From: Lineolata rhizophorae
Lineage: Eukaryota > Ascomycota > Dothideomycetes > Lineolatales > Lineolataceae
Assembly: GCA_010093515.1 (NCBI GenBank)
Contig: MU001680.1
Span: 676,533-740,532, forward strand
Direction: 5' to 3'
Length of the DNA stretch: 64,000 nt
The notes under the pieces are model-generated. The model was not told the DNA's origin. It did not search any database and was given only the letters and a program-made list of their open reading frames with translations. Within the stretch, counting starts at the first letter, position 1. Every line of letters starts with the position of its first letter. Shown here one piece after another: positions 10,970-23,069 of this stretch. The position numbers and the translations under genes are program-made.

Positions 10970-13095
10970 ATGTTGCGAGGGCGCCGCCGGCCCCTCGCCT
11001 TCGTGTCCGGCCTATTATCCCTCCTCACCCTCTCGCAGCTCTCCCGTCTGGCCGGCGGCGGCGGCCCGCCTTCGGAGCGCGCCGAGGAAGCCTCGTGGAT
11101 TGCTAGTTCGGAGTCCTGGCTTGACCGCACCGCGTGCCACTGGTTCGGCGTGTGCGGCGCCGCGCACCTGAACCGCGCGGGATGGGTCGACCCAAAGAGC
11201 AAGAAGAAACAGCGGCAGCAGGAGCCGGTGCCGGAGTCTGACGGGCAAGACGTCTCCGGCGCGGGCCCGCCGGGCAAGCTCGCCATCGACCTGTCGACGT
11301 TCTGGACATCGGGGTCCGGGCCGGACCCGGCCGAGTGGGATGATGCCGAGCGAGAGCGGCGCGGGATCCCCGACTACGTGCTCGAGCACGCGCCGTACGT
11401 GCACCTGTTCTCGGGCGAGCAGTTCTGGCCCTGCGACATGGCCGAACACCTGGTGCACACGACGCCGCACCTCAACTACACGCCCATCAGCGCGGCCGAC
11501 GACCACCCGAACCTCACCGACCTGTCGGATCTAAACCGCTGGGGCCGCTTCGTGTACCTCAAGAGCGACGACAACGTCGAGGAAAGGCCGGAGTGGCTCG
11601 GCGGCGCGAGCAACATCCCGACGTTTCCGGGCCGCGGCAACGGCGGCGACGACGACGATGGTGGCGATGGCGAGGACTACGAGCACGAGGACGGCGTCAG
11701 CTGGGCCGAGTGGGACGGCCGCATCGACGGGCCCATCCCCGACCAGAACATGGCCGACTGGTACGACGTGGGCATCGGCGACACGGTCGACAAGGGCGGC
11801 ATCCGGCCGAATCCCACCCACGGCGCCGCGCCGCCCGTGCCGTCGGACACAGACGAGGGCGAGGAGCTGCTGCTGGAGCCGTGGGCCGCGGATGCTGCCG
11901 GCGCTGAGTCCGCTCGCCCCGAGGCGGCGCCCGCGAGACAACGGCAGCAGCAGCAGCAGCATCATCCTCGACCGGAGCACGCCAAGAGGGCGGCGGGGGG
12001 CACGGGAGCCACCCGGCGCACGGCGGGCGGGCGCAGCGACGCGCCGGCGGTGCTCATCGTGGTGCCCAAGGGCTCGGGCGTCGTGGACGCCTTCTGGTTC
12101 TACTTCTACAGCTACAACCTGGGCAACGAGGTGTTCAACGTGCGCTTCGGCAACCACGTGGGCGACTGGGAGCACGCGGTGGTGCGCTTCAAGGACGGGC
12201 GGCCCAAGGCCATGTTCTTCTCGGAGCACAACTTCGGGCAGGCGTACAGCTTCGAGGCGGTGGAGAAGATTGGGAAGAGGGTGAGTTTTTTGTTACTTTT
12301 CTGTTACCTTTTTTTTTTTTGGCAGTTCTCATTTTCCGCGGGTCGTGGGGCTTCATCACGTGATTTGCATGCTGATACGTAGAATTCTTTTTTCTATATT
12401 TACAGCCCGTCGTTTACTCGGCCACGGGCACGCACGCCATGTACGCGACGGCGGGCGTGCACCCGTACGTGCTGCCGTGGGGCCTGCTGCACGACATGAC
12501 GGACCGGGGCCCGCTGTGGGACCCGCTGCTGAACTCGCACGCCTACACGTACGACCACGCGGGCGACGAGCTGCGGGCGTCCAACGTGACGCCGCGGGCG
12601 CCGACGGACTGGTTCTACTTCGCCGGCCACTGGGGCGACAAGTTCTACCCGCTCTCCGACCCCCGCCAGTACCGCTTCGCGGGCCAGTACCACTACGTGA
12701 ACGGGCCGTTGGGGCCCCGGTTCAAGAACTTGGGCAGGAAGCGGATTTGTCAGGGGAATGGCGAGTGTGTGATTAAGGATTGGATTGGGGTGGCTGGGGC
12801 GGGGGAGGGGGGGGGGGGGGGGGGGGGGCGCGGGGAGAGGATGAAGTGGCGTCGTGCGTCTTTTTTTGTATACCCAGATTCTTGTTATTCATTGGTTCTT
12901 AGAGATGAGATGGGTGCGTATGCTTTTATCTTTTTTCTCGTCTTGCCCGAGGTAAGCTCGGTCTTTGATGTTGCTTCGTGGTGTTTGGATAACGTGGAGT
13001 CTCCTTTCCGAGCGGAGGGGGAAGGAGAGGAGAGCGGTGGCGGGATAAGGGAACAGTCATTTCTCAGGGTATGGACTCGCACGGGGGCTAAGTAA
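10970..13095 (+). CDS. VPS62: Vacuolar protein sorting-associated protein 62 (VPS62 family)
   Basis: VPS62-family protein implicated in vacuolar protein sorting. Exons 10970-12280 and 12406-13095, intron 125 nt (GTGAGT...TTTACAG). ATG 10970 is the first in-frame ATG and opens a short signal-anchor-like segment (LAFVSGLLSLLTLSQL, residues ~10-25). The conserved domain follows: YVLEHAPYVHLFSGEQFWPC, TPISAADDHPNLTDLSDLN, VDAFWFYFYSYNLGNEV, NHVGDWEHAVVRF, then across the intron VVYSATGTHAMYATAGVHPY and TDWFYFAGHWGDKFYPL. A low-complexity acidic/Gln-rich insertion sits near residues 215-350. The family-like part ends near DWIGVAG. After it a 22-base G run encodes seven glycines and the frame continues for about 90 residues without recognisable features, so the annotated C-terminus (total 666 aa) is doubtful. 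Confidence 0.9.
12807..12828 (+). repeat. Poly-G homopolymer (22 G) inside the VPS62 3' coding part
   Basis: Uninterrupted run of 22 G following GGGGGA. It is read as GGG codons in the VPS62 frame. With one G fewer, the frame would terminate at a TGA six codons beyond the run. With one more, it would end about 25 codons later. Such runs are prone both to replication slippage and to sequencing error. Confidence 0.9.
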
Positions 13096-13837
13096 GCAGG
13101 TGGGGACAATTGGGCGTTTGCTGGCGTGCTATATCTGGTTCTTGCTTTTCACGCGTTTTCTTTCAGACTGACTGAGAGGCGCTTTGCGTGCCTATCCTTC
13201 TTTCCTCCTTCCTCCTTCGCCCTCTCCATGGAGCGCACATGTATAGTAGCGTAGAAATGCGCGTCGCGGGCCCGCTCTCATGAGAGCGCGGGTTGGAGAG
13301 ACCAGGGGACAGAGCCACCTTCCTCGGCGCATACCTAGAACGAAAGGGACGACTAGAAATAGATGCCACGGCAACCCTCATCCTCCCGCTCCGTTCTATC
13401 CCTTTTTTGCCTCCGCACCGAAAAGAATAGGAGAGAGTTGGAAGCACCACGGAGCTGTGCCGCGCGGGTCTCTAGTACGGCCGGAACTCAAAAGCGCAGG
13501 GCCCGCTCCGGAGCTATGTACATACGTACCACCACGCACCCCGTAGGTCGTCGGCCCCAGCCGCGCAGCCCGGCTCCCGCGCGCGGTCCGCGCAGGACGA
13601 CCGGCTCCTTTCCTCCCGCGGTCCGACGCACGCATACGTGCGCGTGTATGCTACACACGCGGTTGCGGCCGGTAGGGCGGGCTGCGCTAGCGAGCGAGAG
13701 ACGGGGCGGGCGGGCCGGTCCACCGCTCGCCTTTCGCGGGGAACCAGGAGGAAGAGGGGAGGGGAGACGGGGGCGGCGCGCGGCGGCCTCGCTGTGTGAT
13801 GTGTGTGTGTGTATGCAGCGGGCGCGGGCGCGGGTTA

Positions 13838-13872
13838 GGTATGTAGGTAGGTGGGTGGGTAGGTAGATGGGT
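13838..13872. repeat. GTAG/GTGG tetranucleotide microsatellite
   Basis: Imperfect head-to-tail copies of GTAG, GTGG and ATGG. A second cluster of GTAG copies lies at about 14130-14155 and a shorter one at 36464-36484. Confidence 0.8.
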
Positions 13873-15637
13873 AGAGAGTGAATACCTACATACATAGGGG
13901 ATTCGGGGACCGCACCCCCGCGTGTGGGCCCGTGGTTGCCGGATTTGCGCCGTGCTCGGTCCCGGGCCGGTGGCGGGGCTTGGCGCGCGGTGCGGGTCCG
14001 GGCCGGTGGGGGCGGGGATCTGTTGGGAGGAAAGGAGGCGGGAGTGGCGGTGGGGGGGCCGGGGTGGGTGCACGGCGTATGTAAGGGTCGAGTAAGCTTG
14101 GTGCATGGTGGGTGTGTGTGGCTGCCCTGCAGGTGGGTAGGTAGGTAGGTAGGGAGGTGTTGCGCCCTCGATGAGTGAGATGCGGATTACATGAGCGGTG
14201 GCGCGGGGGTGGGTGGGAGGTGCATAGTGGGTAGGAGGTGTCTAGGTGTGGGTGTGGTGCTATGTACAACATATGTATGGAGATCTGCGTTGTGGCTCGG
14301 TGTGTGCGGAGTACGCAATGGGAATTTGTCCAGGGCCGGCGGGGGCCGTAGTGGTTGGACGGAGTAAAGCATAGCTGAGCTGGCCGGAGACGGTGAACAA
14401 ATAGATCGTCTCTTTTCTTCTTTTATTTTCGCGGCAGCACTGCAGCGCGGTGAGCGATGCCCGCCAAGTTTTGACTGGAAGTGAGCCCTTTTAGGTTTGG
14501 CAAGGAGTCCGGTGGAGCGTGTGAGAGCTCAGCCCGACCAAGCCACGGGCGCGCGGTGTGAGACGAGACCCATCGTGCATGTTTCTTGGACGGATCGACT
14601 ACGTGCATATATGTACATACTTCCGTAACAGGGCGTGGAAAGGCGTGCGGGACGATTGCAGCCCGAGTCACCTCTGCCCTCCGCAACGGAACGGAACTGC
14701 TAGCACGGAGCGCAAGGAGATGCCTCCGGACCGCGGCACGCGTATGCAGCACGGATGATGCACTGCGAGGCAGCTCGAGCTTCCTGTTCCTCCCGACGAT
14801 GCCGGCTCTCGTGCGCGGCTTTGCAAATCGAGTCAGTCTAGACGTCGACGCACGAGTCAGCCGGCGAGAACCGGCCTCATTGGATCTTCGGGTGCTATTC
14901 CTGGGGCCCGGGATCTGCGGGACGGATATGTACATACATACTACGTGCGCAGATGCTGCACGCTGTATGCCGTCAGGGCGACGCTTTGCCAGTGACGGCA
15001 TCCGACTCAGGCGGTACACCGAGCTACAGCGAGCAATCGCCGGCCGCCCGGGCGCGCGCCCTGGCGGAGCTGGCTCTGCGTGGAAACCGGCTCGCGCTGG
15101 CGGACGCGTTTCCGACGCTGCTGCGGCTGCTGCTGCTATCCGCAAAGGGCAGCCATCCGCGCTGTCTGCGCACCTCCACACCGGCCGCCTTGGAGCAGTG
15201 ACCGGCCGCCCGTGGAGGCGAAGGGTGGGTGTCGCATCCGCTGCGCGGCCTTATCGCCGCCCGCTCTCCCCTTGAGGCCCGGAAACTTATCGCAGGGCCG
15301 GCCGGCCGGCCGACAAGTGACACTGAGTCAACCTGCTTCTCAGCTCTGCTACAAAACAACCGTCCCTTTTCCTTCTCCGCCGACTCGTCTCCTCCCATGT
15401 GCAACCTCTCTCTCTCCTTGCTGCGACGCTCTCGCGCTTGCCGCCGGCGTGGATCAGATCTTCCGTCTCGAACCCCCTCTATCTGGACTCTCTCTAGCCT
15501 ATCGAGTAGCTAATACCCACCTAATTACATTACCAACCCGCCGGCCGGCCCGTCGGCTTTGCGCTAGATCGACATCACTCGGGCGCGTTGCCCTCTAGCC
15601 CGCGGACCCACGGTCACCGGGTCTTCTCCGTGGGTCC

Positions 15638-15678
15638 TGCTGCTTGCTGCTCGCTGCTTGCTGCTCGCTGCTTGCTGC
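15638..15678. repeat. Tandem repeat, ~14-bp unit (GCTGCTTGCTGCTC)
   Basis: Nearly three head-to-tail copies of a 14-bp CTG-rich unit, followed at about 15686-15703 by a CCGC tetranucleotide run. They lie in the leader region of the 935-aa gene. Confidence 0.8.
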
Positions 15679-16534
15679 CGCTGCGCCCGCCCGCCCGCCC
15701 GCGCACCGGCGTGCGACCGGGGGGTTCGTGAACCTCTGCCTTCGCGCCGCGAAGTGGCCCCGTGCCAGAGCTTGCCAGAAACAATCCTCGACCGCCCTGC
15801 GCGCGAGCCGGGACGGCAGTGCAGCCGCCTCCAAACGGGCCCGGGGGCGCGCCCTGTACCTTCTCCCTCGCCGACGGCCACCTCTCCTTGCGCCGAAGTC
15901 GCCCTTGCACGCCCACACCACGCATCACCTACCTGCCCGCCTCCATTTTTTTTTTTTTTTGGCTTGCTCCTGCATAGCGCCCTTCTAGATCCTGCACGCT
16001 AGAGATCGACGTGTCTCGCGCGTCATCCGTCCTCGCTCGTTCCGTCAGCATCACGGCTCGCGAACCCGGTGGCCCCGTGCGCCTCGCTCATCAAGTCATC
16101 TTTTTGCGCCACCGGCCTGCATTGCACCCCCGGGACCGCCTGTCTGCTGCTACAACTGAGCATTTCTCCGGTACGCTTATAGACCGCCATCTACTAGTCT
16201 GCGCCAGCCGCCGCGGTCCCTCCTTGGCGCGTCGTCCCGCCCGTTTCCTCGAAGGCGTCATCGCCTGGCCGCAACAGCCCGCTCGCGACCCCCTCCGATC
16301 CGTCATCGCGGAGCGACGGGGACGCGGGAAGAAAGAAAGCTGCCGGGCCCAGCTCGCGCCACCGCGCAGAGGTTGCGTGCGCGACTCGTGCGCTCCTCCC
16401 TCTCCTATCACATCCACATACTACGCCTGTAATCCGCGAACGACGTCTCCGTCGAATCGCCCTCGATATCCCTGGGTCCTCGCTACCTAGGGTATCTCCA
16501 ACAACCACCAGCACCCACACCCGCCTCTTCCATC

Positions 16535-17742
16535 ATGGCGTTCCGCCATCCGCCGCAGCGGCCCCCGCCGCGTCAGCTGAGCCTTACCCACGAGCCCGAG
16601 CAGCTCCAACACGTCGCGACGACCAGCGGCGCCGCCGGTGCCGCCGCCGGGCCCTCGACCGTACCCGCGACCGCCGCCGACGCGACGCCCTTATCGCCCG
16701 CCTCGCCGCAGCGCAAGCGCACACTCGACGAGTCCGAAGAATGGGTCCTCTTCTCGCCGACGGCGCACGAGCAGCCGGCCTCGGCGTCGGGCACGTCCGC
16801 GTCGCTATCGCTTTCGCGCGCGCGCACGCGGTCCACGGATTTCACCCGGCGGACCGGCGACGAAGAGGCCTACTACTACTACTACGACGACGATGCCGCC
16901 GCCGCCGCCGGCGCGACTCTCTCGCGCTTCAGCACCGTCGGGTCGCTGGACACAAACGTGCGGTCGTCGGGGGCGAGCACGGGGGAGGAGGAAGCGGAGG
17001 AGCGCGCCGGGAGGACGGATGACCTTGCTGATGGGGACGACCTGTTGCGCGAGGATGAGGATGAGGATCTGACGTGCCAGGGCACCGACGACGGGGATGC
17101 GAACACGGAGTTGGATAGCCTGGACGACGGCCTGCACGCGTTTCACGCGCAGGAGCCGGCCACGACGGCGGCGGCGGCGCCTCAGCAGCAGCAACAGCAA
17201 CGACAGCAGCAACAGAGGCACTTGCGCGCGCCCTCGCAGCCGCACGTCGCCGACAGCACGGGCACCGTGCTGCCGACGCACGACGGCCTCGGCACCTTCA
17301 CCTTCCCGGCGACGAGCGGCGCGGGCGCCGCCCTCGTGCAGGAGGACCTCTGGCGCTTCGAGCGCTTCAACCCGGCGCGCCGGCGGCAATCCCAGCAGCA
17401 GGCGGCGCGCCCGCACCGCCGGTCCAGCGTCCAGCGCCGCTTCGACGCCATGGACGAGCTCGACTCGCTCGACGACGAGGCCGCGCGCCGCTTCCGCATC
17501 GAGAAGTGGCGCCTCGAGCAGAGCAGGGCGCTGCTCGAGGAGATCGAGCGCGAGACGAGGAGGCAGCGGCGCCGCATGAGCAGGGCGAGCGTGGCCGCGG
17601 CCACGGCCGCACGGCAGCAGCAGGAGGCACGGCTGGCCCCGCAGGCCCGGCGGGATAGCGTCGCGTCGTCGGCGGCCGTGACGTCGGCAACGGGGGCGTC
17701 GCGCGAGCAGGAGCGGCGGGCCGCGGGGCGCGAGGCCGCGAA

Positions 17743-17774
<32 letters not shown>

Positions 17775-19342
17775 CGGCCGGCTCCGACGCCGAGAACGAG
17801 TCGTTCCTGCAGCGCTTCACCCGGCGCGTCATCCGCGACCTCATCGGCATCGACGAGTCGCTGCTGTCGGTCATCTTCGGGGAGGCGCTGCCCGAGGACA
17901 CCGACAGCCTGGCGTACGGCTCGGCGGCGGCGGCTCCGGCGGCGGCGGCGGATGCAGCGAACCTGGCCGAGGCGCGACGGCAGGAGCAGCGAGGCCGGCA
18001 ACGACGGACGGCGGCCGCCGAGATGGAGGCCGAGCTCGCCCGCCAGGTGCCCTCGCCGCAGCCGCAACCAACCCACCGCGACCCCCGCTCCTGGGAGCAC
18101 CGCTTGCTCGAGCGCATCGCCCGCGAGCTGGGCCACCTGGTGCACCAGCTGTCGGAGCACCACCCGGGCGCCTTCAGCGCGTACGTGCGCGCGCAGCAGG
18201 AGGCGCCCGACTACGCCGGGCTGCTGCCGCCCCCGTCGTCCTCGTCGTTCGCCGCCGCCGCCGCCCCGAAGCTTAGCGCCATTCACACCGACGCGACGGC
18301 CCTCCGCCTCGCGACGCCGCCGCCGCCGGCTGCTGCTGGGTCCGTCAACACGCCCCTCTCGTCCGACGACGACCCGTCGCCCTCGGCGCTGTTCCGCCCC
18401 ACGCTCCCCGCCGCCGCCGCTCAGCAGCAGCCGCTGCAGCTCTCCTCGGGCCCCGACGCCTCGCTCTGGGGCATCGAGGAGGAGCCGCTCGAGGAGGCCG
18501 AGGACGAGGCCGCCTTCGAGGCCGACGCCGCAACCGCCGCCGCCGCCGCCGCTGCCGGCGCGCGCTTCCGCGCCGAGCAGGAGTACTGGGAGCGCGAGCT
18601 CGACGTCAAGATGGTGTTTGATTTCTTGCGGAGGCGGTTCGGCGGCGGCGGCAGCGGGGCGGCGGGCGCCGTCGTCCGGCGCGAGGGCGACGACGACGAC
18701 GAAGATGGCGCCCGCGGTGCTACTGCTGCTACCGGTGCTGCTGGCGCTGCTGGCGCTGCTGGCCCGGCCGCCGGCCCCGGCCCCGGCCCCGGCGAGGCCA
18801 TGTCGCCCGAGGCCGTCGGGCTGCGCAGCGCGGCCGTGAACGGGTTCGGCGGGCTGGGCCCGCAGGCCGGGCTCGGGCCGCAAGCATCATGGGGAGGAGG
18901 CGGTGCGGCGCCCCGCGGCCCTGCGCCGGCCACCACCGCCGCCGTGCCAGCTCCCAGGCCGCCGGCCCCCGCCGCCAAGGCGGGGCCCGCCCGCGGCGTC
19001 GCCGGCCGCCGCGCCGCGCTCATCCGCCAGGCCCACCCGCTCGCGAGCCGCCGCTCGCACCTGCACCAGCAGCACGGGCGGCACGCGGCGGCGGCCGAAT
19101 CGGCGGCGGCGCAGCAGCAGCAGCACCGCGCGCACGGGCGCTTCGGGAGCAGGAGCTCGACGAGCTGCGCGAGCCAGAGCACGCGGCGGAGTCGCGGGGC
19201 CGCGGACGGCGGGGAGGGGTCCGGGTCGGCGGCGTCGTCGTCGGGCGCCGGGGCGCGCAACTTTTGGGACGTGGGCGCCGGGAGCGCGGGCGGGAGCGTG
19301 GGCGTGAGCGTCGGCGTCGGCGTGGGCGGTGGGGTCTCTTAG
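16535..19342 (+). CDS. Large low-complexity protein of unknown function, 935 aa
   Basis: I do not recognise a named family. Intronless ATG-to-stop frame of 935 codons with a good start context (CATCATGG). Most of the protein is disordered: Ala/Pro-rich N-terminus, five Tyr then Asp/Ala-rich run near residues 110-120, acidic 145-195, Gln-rich 214-230, Ser run ~404-413, and Ala/Gly/Pro-rich C-terminal third. Within this are short segments that look folded: RRFRIEKWRLEQSRALLEEIERE (helical, ~325-350), FLQRFTRRVIRDLIGIDESL with LSVIFGEALPED (~424-455), SWEHRLLERIARELGHLVHQ (~519-538) and ERELDVKMVFDFLRRRF (~687-703). These are the likely conserved elements and argue that the frame is real despite the GC-rich shadow frames on both strands. 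Localisation and function unknown. Confidence 0.75.
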
Positions 19343-20024
19343 ATGGGAGATGGTGTCGTGCGTCGTGCGTCTGTTTGTAGATCGGGTAGAGCGGGGCTGG
19401 GCTGGAGATTCTTGAACTTTTTTTTTTTTTTTGCCCTTCCTCGGCGTTTGCATAAGGGTGGGTTGGGTGGAAGGCACGTTTCCTTGCCATGGCCCTCATG
19501 CCCTGTATTCGGTTTGAGTATTTTTTTTTTTTTTGGGCGTCAAATTCTTATACATATTTTTATTTTTGCACTGCCTTCCTATACCTCTCTCTTCGCTTAT
19601 ACCAATGCTTCGAACGGTCCTAGCTGGGGCCATGGATGGATGGATCGGGTCCGCTGTTGTCGAGGGCGAATTAGAATTAGAGCATCATTTCGAGACCTTT
19701 GTAATGCATTATGAAATAGCTACGATCCTTGTCGGGAAGCAATGGTTGAGAGGGGAGGAATCATGAAACCATGGTTGTGACTTGACCCAAAAGAGATTTG
19801 ACCGGCTAGCTTTGGCTTGTAACGTTCGTAATGTTTTATTGTCTATTTACGGGAGTTGAAGCCCTTCTAGTGCTTTGCTCTACTCGTTTTGAAGTCCCCT
19901 TCATTAGCCCGAATCTGAGGGTGTCCGGAATGTTTCCGGCTACTTCCCCTCGGATTCCTTCCACCAAGAGTTGGCATCTGCACGCCATGGTTAGCCCTCA
20001 CAAGTCGCTCTTTGCGTCCCGCAA
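19343..20024. other. Convergent 3' region between the 935-aa gene and the OBAP homologue
   Basis: Two stop codons face each other. Contains T-rich runs at about 19418-19432 and 19520-19534, which suit 3' UTR or polyadenylation signals. No gene supported. Confidence 0.6.
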
Positions 20025-20719
20025 TCAACTCCACTCACACTTATGAATCTCCGGCACCGGGATGCCCTCCCTCGCCTTGGCCTTGGCCTTGTGGTCCACG
20101 CCAAACGTCTCGTTCCGCCGCTTCATGGCGACGTCGAGGTCGATCTGGTCGTCGCTGGTGGCGGAGCCCATGAGCGCGGGCGCGCCGAACGGGTACGGGT
20201 GGCCCTTGTCCGTCTCCCAGAAGTGCCACGTCTTGCCGTACAGGGTCGTGATCTCGCGCATGGCCTCGAGCTCGAGCGCCTCCCACTCGGCCTCCGTCTT
20301 GCCCGCCGGCCGCGGCAGGATCAGCATCCCCGACTTCACCTCGTACTCGTGCGAGTGCCACAGCCGCTTCTCCGCGTCCGCGAACGTCTCGTACACGTGC
20401 GCCGGCACCATGTACTCGACGCCGATCAGCCGGGCGTCTTGCTCGTGCGAGTCGTAGATGAGGCATTGGCGGAGGTCTGCAAGGGGGGTTAGCCAGGGTG
20501 GGATCCGTCTAGCTTTCTTTCCTTCTTTCATTGCTGAACCGCTCAATTGAGGAGCACAGTTCAGGCGGAGCTGCAGTAGTGCGTACCATGCTTCTGGTGG
20601 GCGCAGTAGTGCGTGGCCTCGACGTAGCGGCACTTGCCCTCCCGGGCCGGCTCGGCGTAAACGTGCACCGCCGTCAGGAACTCGCAGATGCTGTGGAAGG
20701 GCTTGAACTGGTCCAGCAA
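20025..20719 (-). CDS. Oil-body-associated protein homologue (OBAP / DUF1264), first exon not located
   Basis: Two exons are clear: 20587-20719 and 20025-20476, joined by a 110-nt intron (GTACGC...TTGCAG). They give LLDQFKPFHSICEFLTAVHVYA, then VEATHYCAHQKH joined to DLRQCLIYDS, ARLIGVEYMVP, LWHSHEYEVKSGML, YGKTWHFWETDKG and PFGAPALMGS. These are the hallmark strings of the OBAP/DUF1264 family, best known from plant oil bodies and also present in fungi and bacteria. The visible part is 194 residues against roughly 230-240 for the family, so about 40 N-terminal residues are missing. The acceptor before LLDQ (ACGACAG at 20720) has a good GCTGAC branch site, and a stop lies upstream in frame, so another exon must exist upstream. 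A minimal ATG exon at 20811-20831 (donor GTTGGT) would splice in frame but adds only seven residues. Function in fungi is not established; a lipid-droplet role is inferred from plants. Confidence 0.85.
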
Positions 20720-23069
20720 CTGTCGTGGCGTCGAGGCGTCGTTGCGTCAGCCAATGGGCGCGCGGGGACACTGGGGGGAGCAGGGGGGTGCGAGAGCATC
20801 TTGGACCAACCGGGTTCGCTTCGCAAGGCATCGTCGGCGGGTGTTCGTCGGCGAACTCCCGCAGAAACAGGCGAGGGCTTGTCTAACGCGCGCAGACTCG
20901 GCGGAACGAAGCTTGTCTCGTCGGTGGGCTGCAAGGCGATCGTCTTGTCACGGGCGATGGCGTGATTGAGGGCGAGTCGAGGGCATATATATGCGGTCTC
21001 TCCCCGCGTCCTGGCCCGCCGCGGCCTCGCCGACCAACAGCCCCCAGTCGCGGCCCTCTTCGGAAGGTGTCGGGGACCTAACGTCAGCAGGCGCGTCCGG
21101 CGCCGGTCCCGCCGCGCTCCTGCCCGTCCGCCTGTGCTGCTCGAGGCGCGTTTGGAACGCTTGCGTCGCCATCACCGAGGCCCGATCGACCGCCCGACGT
21201 CATCCCTCGCAGTCTCCGCCGGCGGTGCCGCAAGGCTTGCGACATGCCGAGGATTCGCGCATGCGGCGACGCTTTTCCTTCTCGTGACCTGCTCCGCATC
21301 GCCCGGTCCTGGTTTGTCGATCTACTCGGGTTCATGACGCAGTTTTCGCGCTGGTCGCCGAGTCCCGCATCTGTGGCCGTCATTGGTTGAGCCCGTGGTC
21401 CCGACTTCGGAAAGAGCAGGGCATTATGAAGACGCAGGACATGGATATGCGGCGTTGAATGGCGGGAGTGCCCCGGTTTCTCTCTCTGCATCTCGGAGAG
21501 TTCGAGCCGCCAGATGATCTCGACGGACACTTTCCTTCTCTGCGCGTCAACATCATTCTGGTCTGACCCTGCGAATCCCCACTTTCGGGAATTGGCTATC
21601 AACATCTGCACGAGGCCGAACATGCTCACGGGAATAGGACCCATGGGAAGAATCAGGGCCCCAATTTGAGGCGGACTTCTCGTATTTCCCGCAGGTGCAT
21701 AAGCAGTTCTTGTACTCGTTTTGGGGGCTATTCTAATGGACCCATCGCTTACCACGGAGCGTTTCATGGACACAGATGGAAAACAGAAGAATTTCCGGTT
21801 TCCAGATCAGACCATCTTAAATGGCAAAAAACGCAAGGAACAGGGACGCCAGGGGATTACATCCGAAGATGCCGGCTTCCTTAGTTCGTGCGAAGATACG
21901 CCCGTCCGGAATTGCCCTGGTGCGTCCGGAGGAAACTTTGAGAAGTCAACAGGCAACTTACTGCGCGGGGCGCGTCCCTGTTCGGAGACTCGAGATGCTC
22001 GCTGACATTTCAACTAACAACAACAGAATGTAGCCAAATGGCCAAGGTTTTCAATTGCATCAACAAGTCCTTGTTGAGTCTGTTCTTCCTCCCCAATATT
22101 GACGTTTGGGCCGATTGGACGCTGGCATGCCATCGTAACATGCTTTATAACGGATTTTCCATGCGGAATTCTTCAGGAACAAAAGCACTACCAAATCACC
22201 GTATAAGGACGGCCTTCCATTATTGAGCATACTCAATGCACAATTGCCGTTTCCACTTCTCGGCTTGGACACCGCATCCCTTACAGTTCAGTCTTTGGTC
22301 TTTCTCCGAACCCTTCGCCAAATCAACCAGTGCCTGCGCTTTTGGTCAAGCCAGAGAGGGAACCGAGACTGGCGTAGAAGATGTGCTATTCTCCTAGCCG
22401 CGGCAGGTCCCATACCTACCCCAGTCGAGGATTACGAAGGCGAGTTGCGGTTCTATTTGTTGCATCACCGGCCATCGAACTAGGCAGATAGGATATTAAT
22501 ACAGATTAAGCTTAGTTGCAAGTTTTCAATTCTGAGCATTAGTACATAGGTTGTTAACGACTTCGTCATCCACTTTAGTTAATTGATTATTCCTCAAACT
22601 ACCGACAGAAATTCCCGTTCTAGCATGCGGAATCGCGTGTATTTATATCTGTGATCCCTAGGCCGGCATCACGAGCCTAGCCGACCAAGAAGTCTAAACG
22701 CTCTTTGTACTATTTACTTTACTGCAAGTGCTCGCCAGCAATCCAAGCCAACGCGCCAACAACCGAGGCAAAGAGCATGGCTGAACAATGCCCTTGCTAC
22801 ATTGACAACGCCGATCTCTCTCGAAGACAGCAAGAAACACCTAATAATGACAACACCAGCGTGGTTTTCCCCACCGGGGGAGCCGACCCGAACAGCTTGC
22901 GCCTAACCGAAGATGCAACAATGCCAGAGGACAGGAAATAGAAACATCAAAAGCAAGCACACAATGATATTCCTCAACCGCCCTACCATAACGAACGGCA
23001 GGTCCTTACCAACCCACCAGTTGACCCCACCACCCGCATCTGCTCTCCACTAATCGCCCTCTTCCCTCA
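20720..23069. other. Intergenic region upstream of the OBAP gene and downstream of ATG9
   Basis: Should contain the missing first exon and promoter of the OBAP homologue and the 3' UTR of ATG9 (both minus strand). A 227-codon ATG frame on the minus strand (21084-21767) has no recognisable domain and is not annotated as a gene. From about 22000 to 22700 base composition is more AT-rich and no coherent frame is seen. Confidence 0.45.

Larger units (their letters stand above)
13096..16534. other. Intergenic region, 3.4 kb, with microsatellites and a long leader
   Basis: Between VPS62 and the 935-aa gene. The first half carries G/T-rich tetranucleotide microsatellites. The second half (about 15300-16530) is C/T-rich on the plus strand and looks like promoter and 5' leader of the downstream gene. 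Many long overlapping frames on both strands are GC-driven and lack domains. Confidence 0.5.

Noticed and set aside
16805-18883. Minus-strand frame of 692 codons opposite the 935-aa gene
   Set aside because: Arg/Ala/Gly-rich antisense shadow of a GC-rich gene; the plus-strand frame has an ATG in good context and coherent helical segments.
21084-21767. Minus-strand ATG frame of 227 codons upstream of the OBAP homologue
   Set aside because: No recognisable domain and no link to the OBAP exons; kept only as a possible place for a missed exon or unknown gene.
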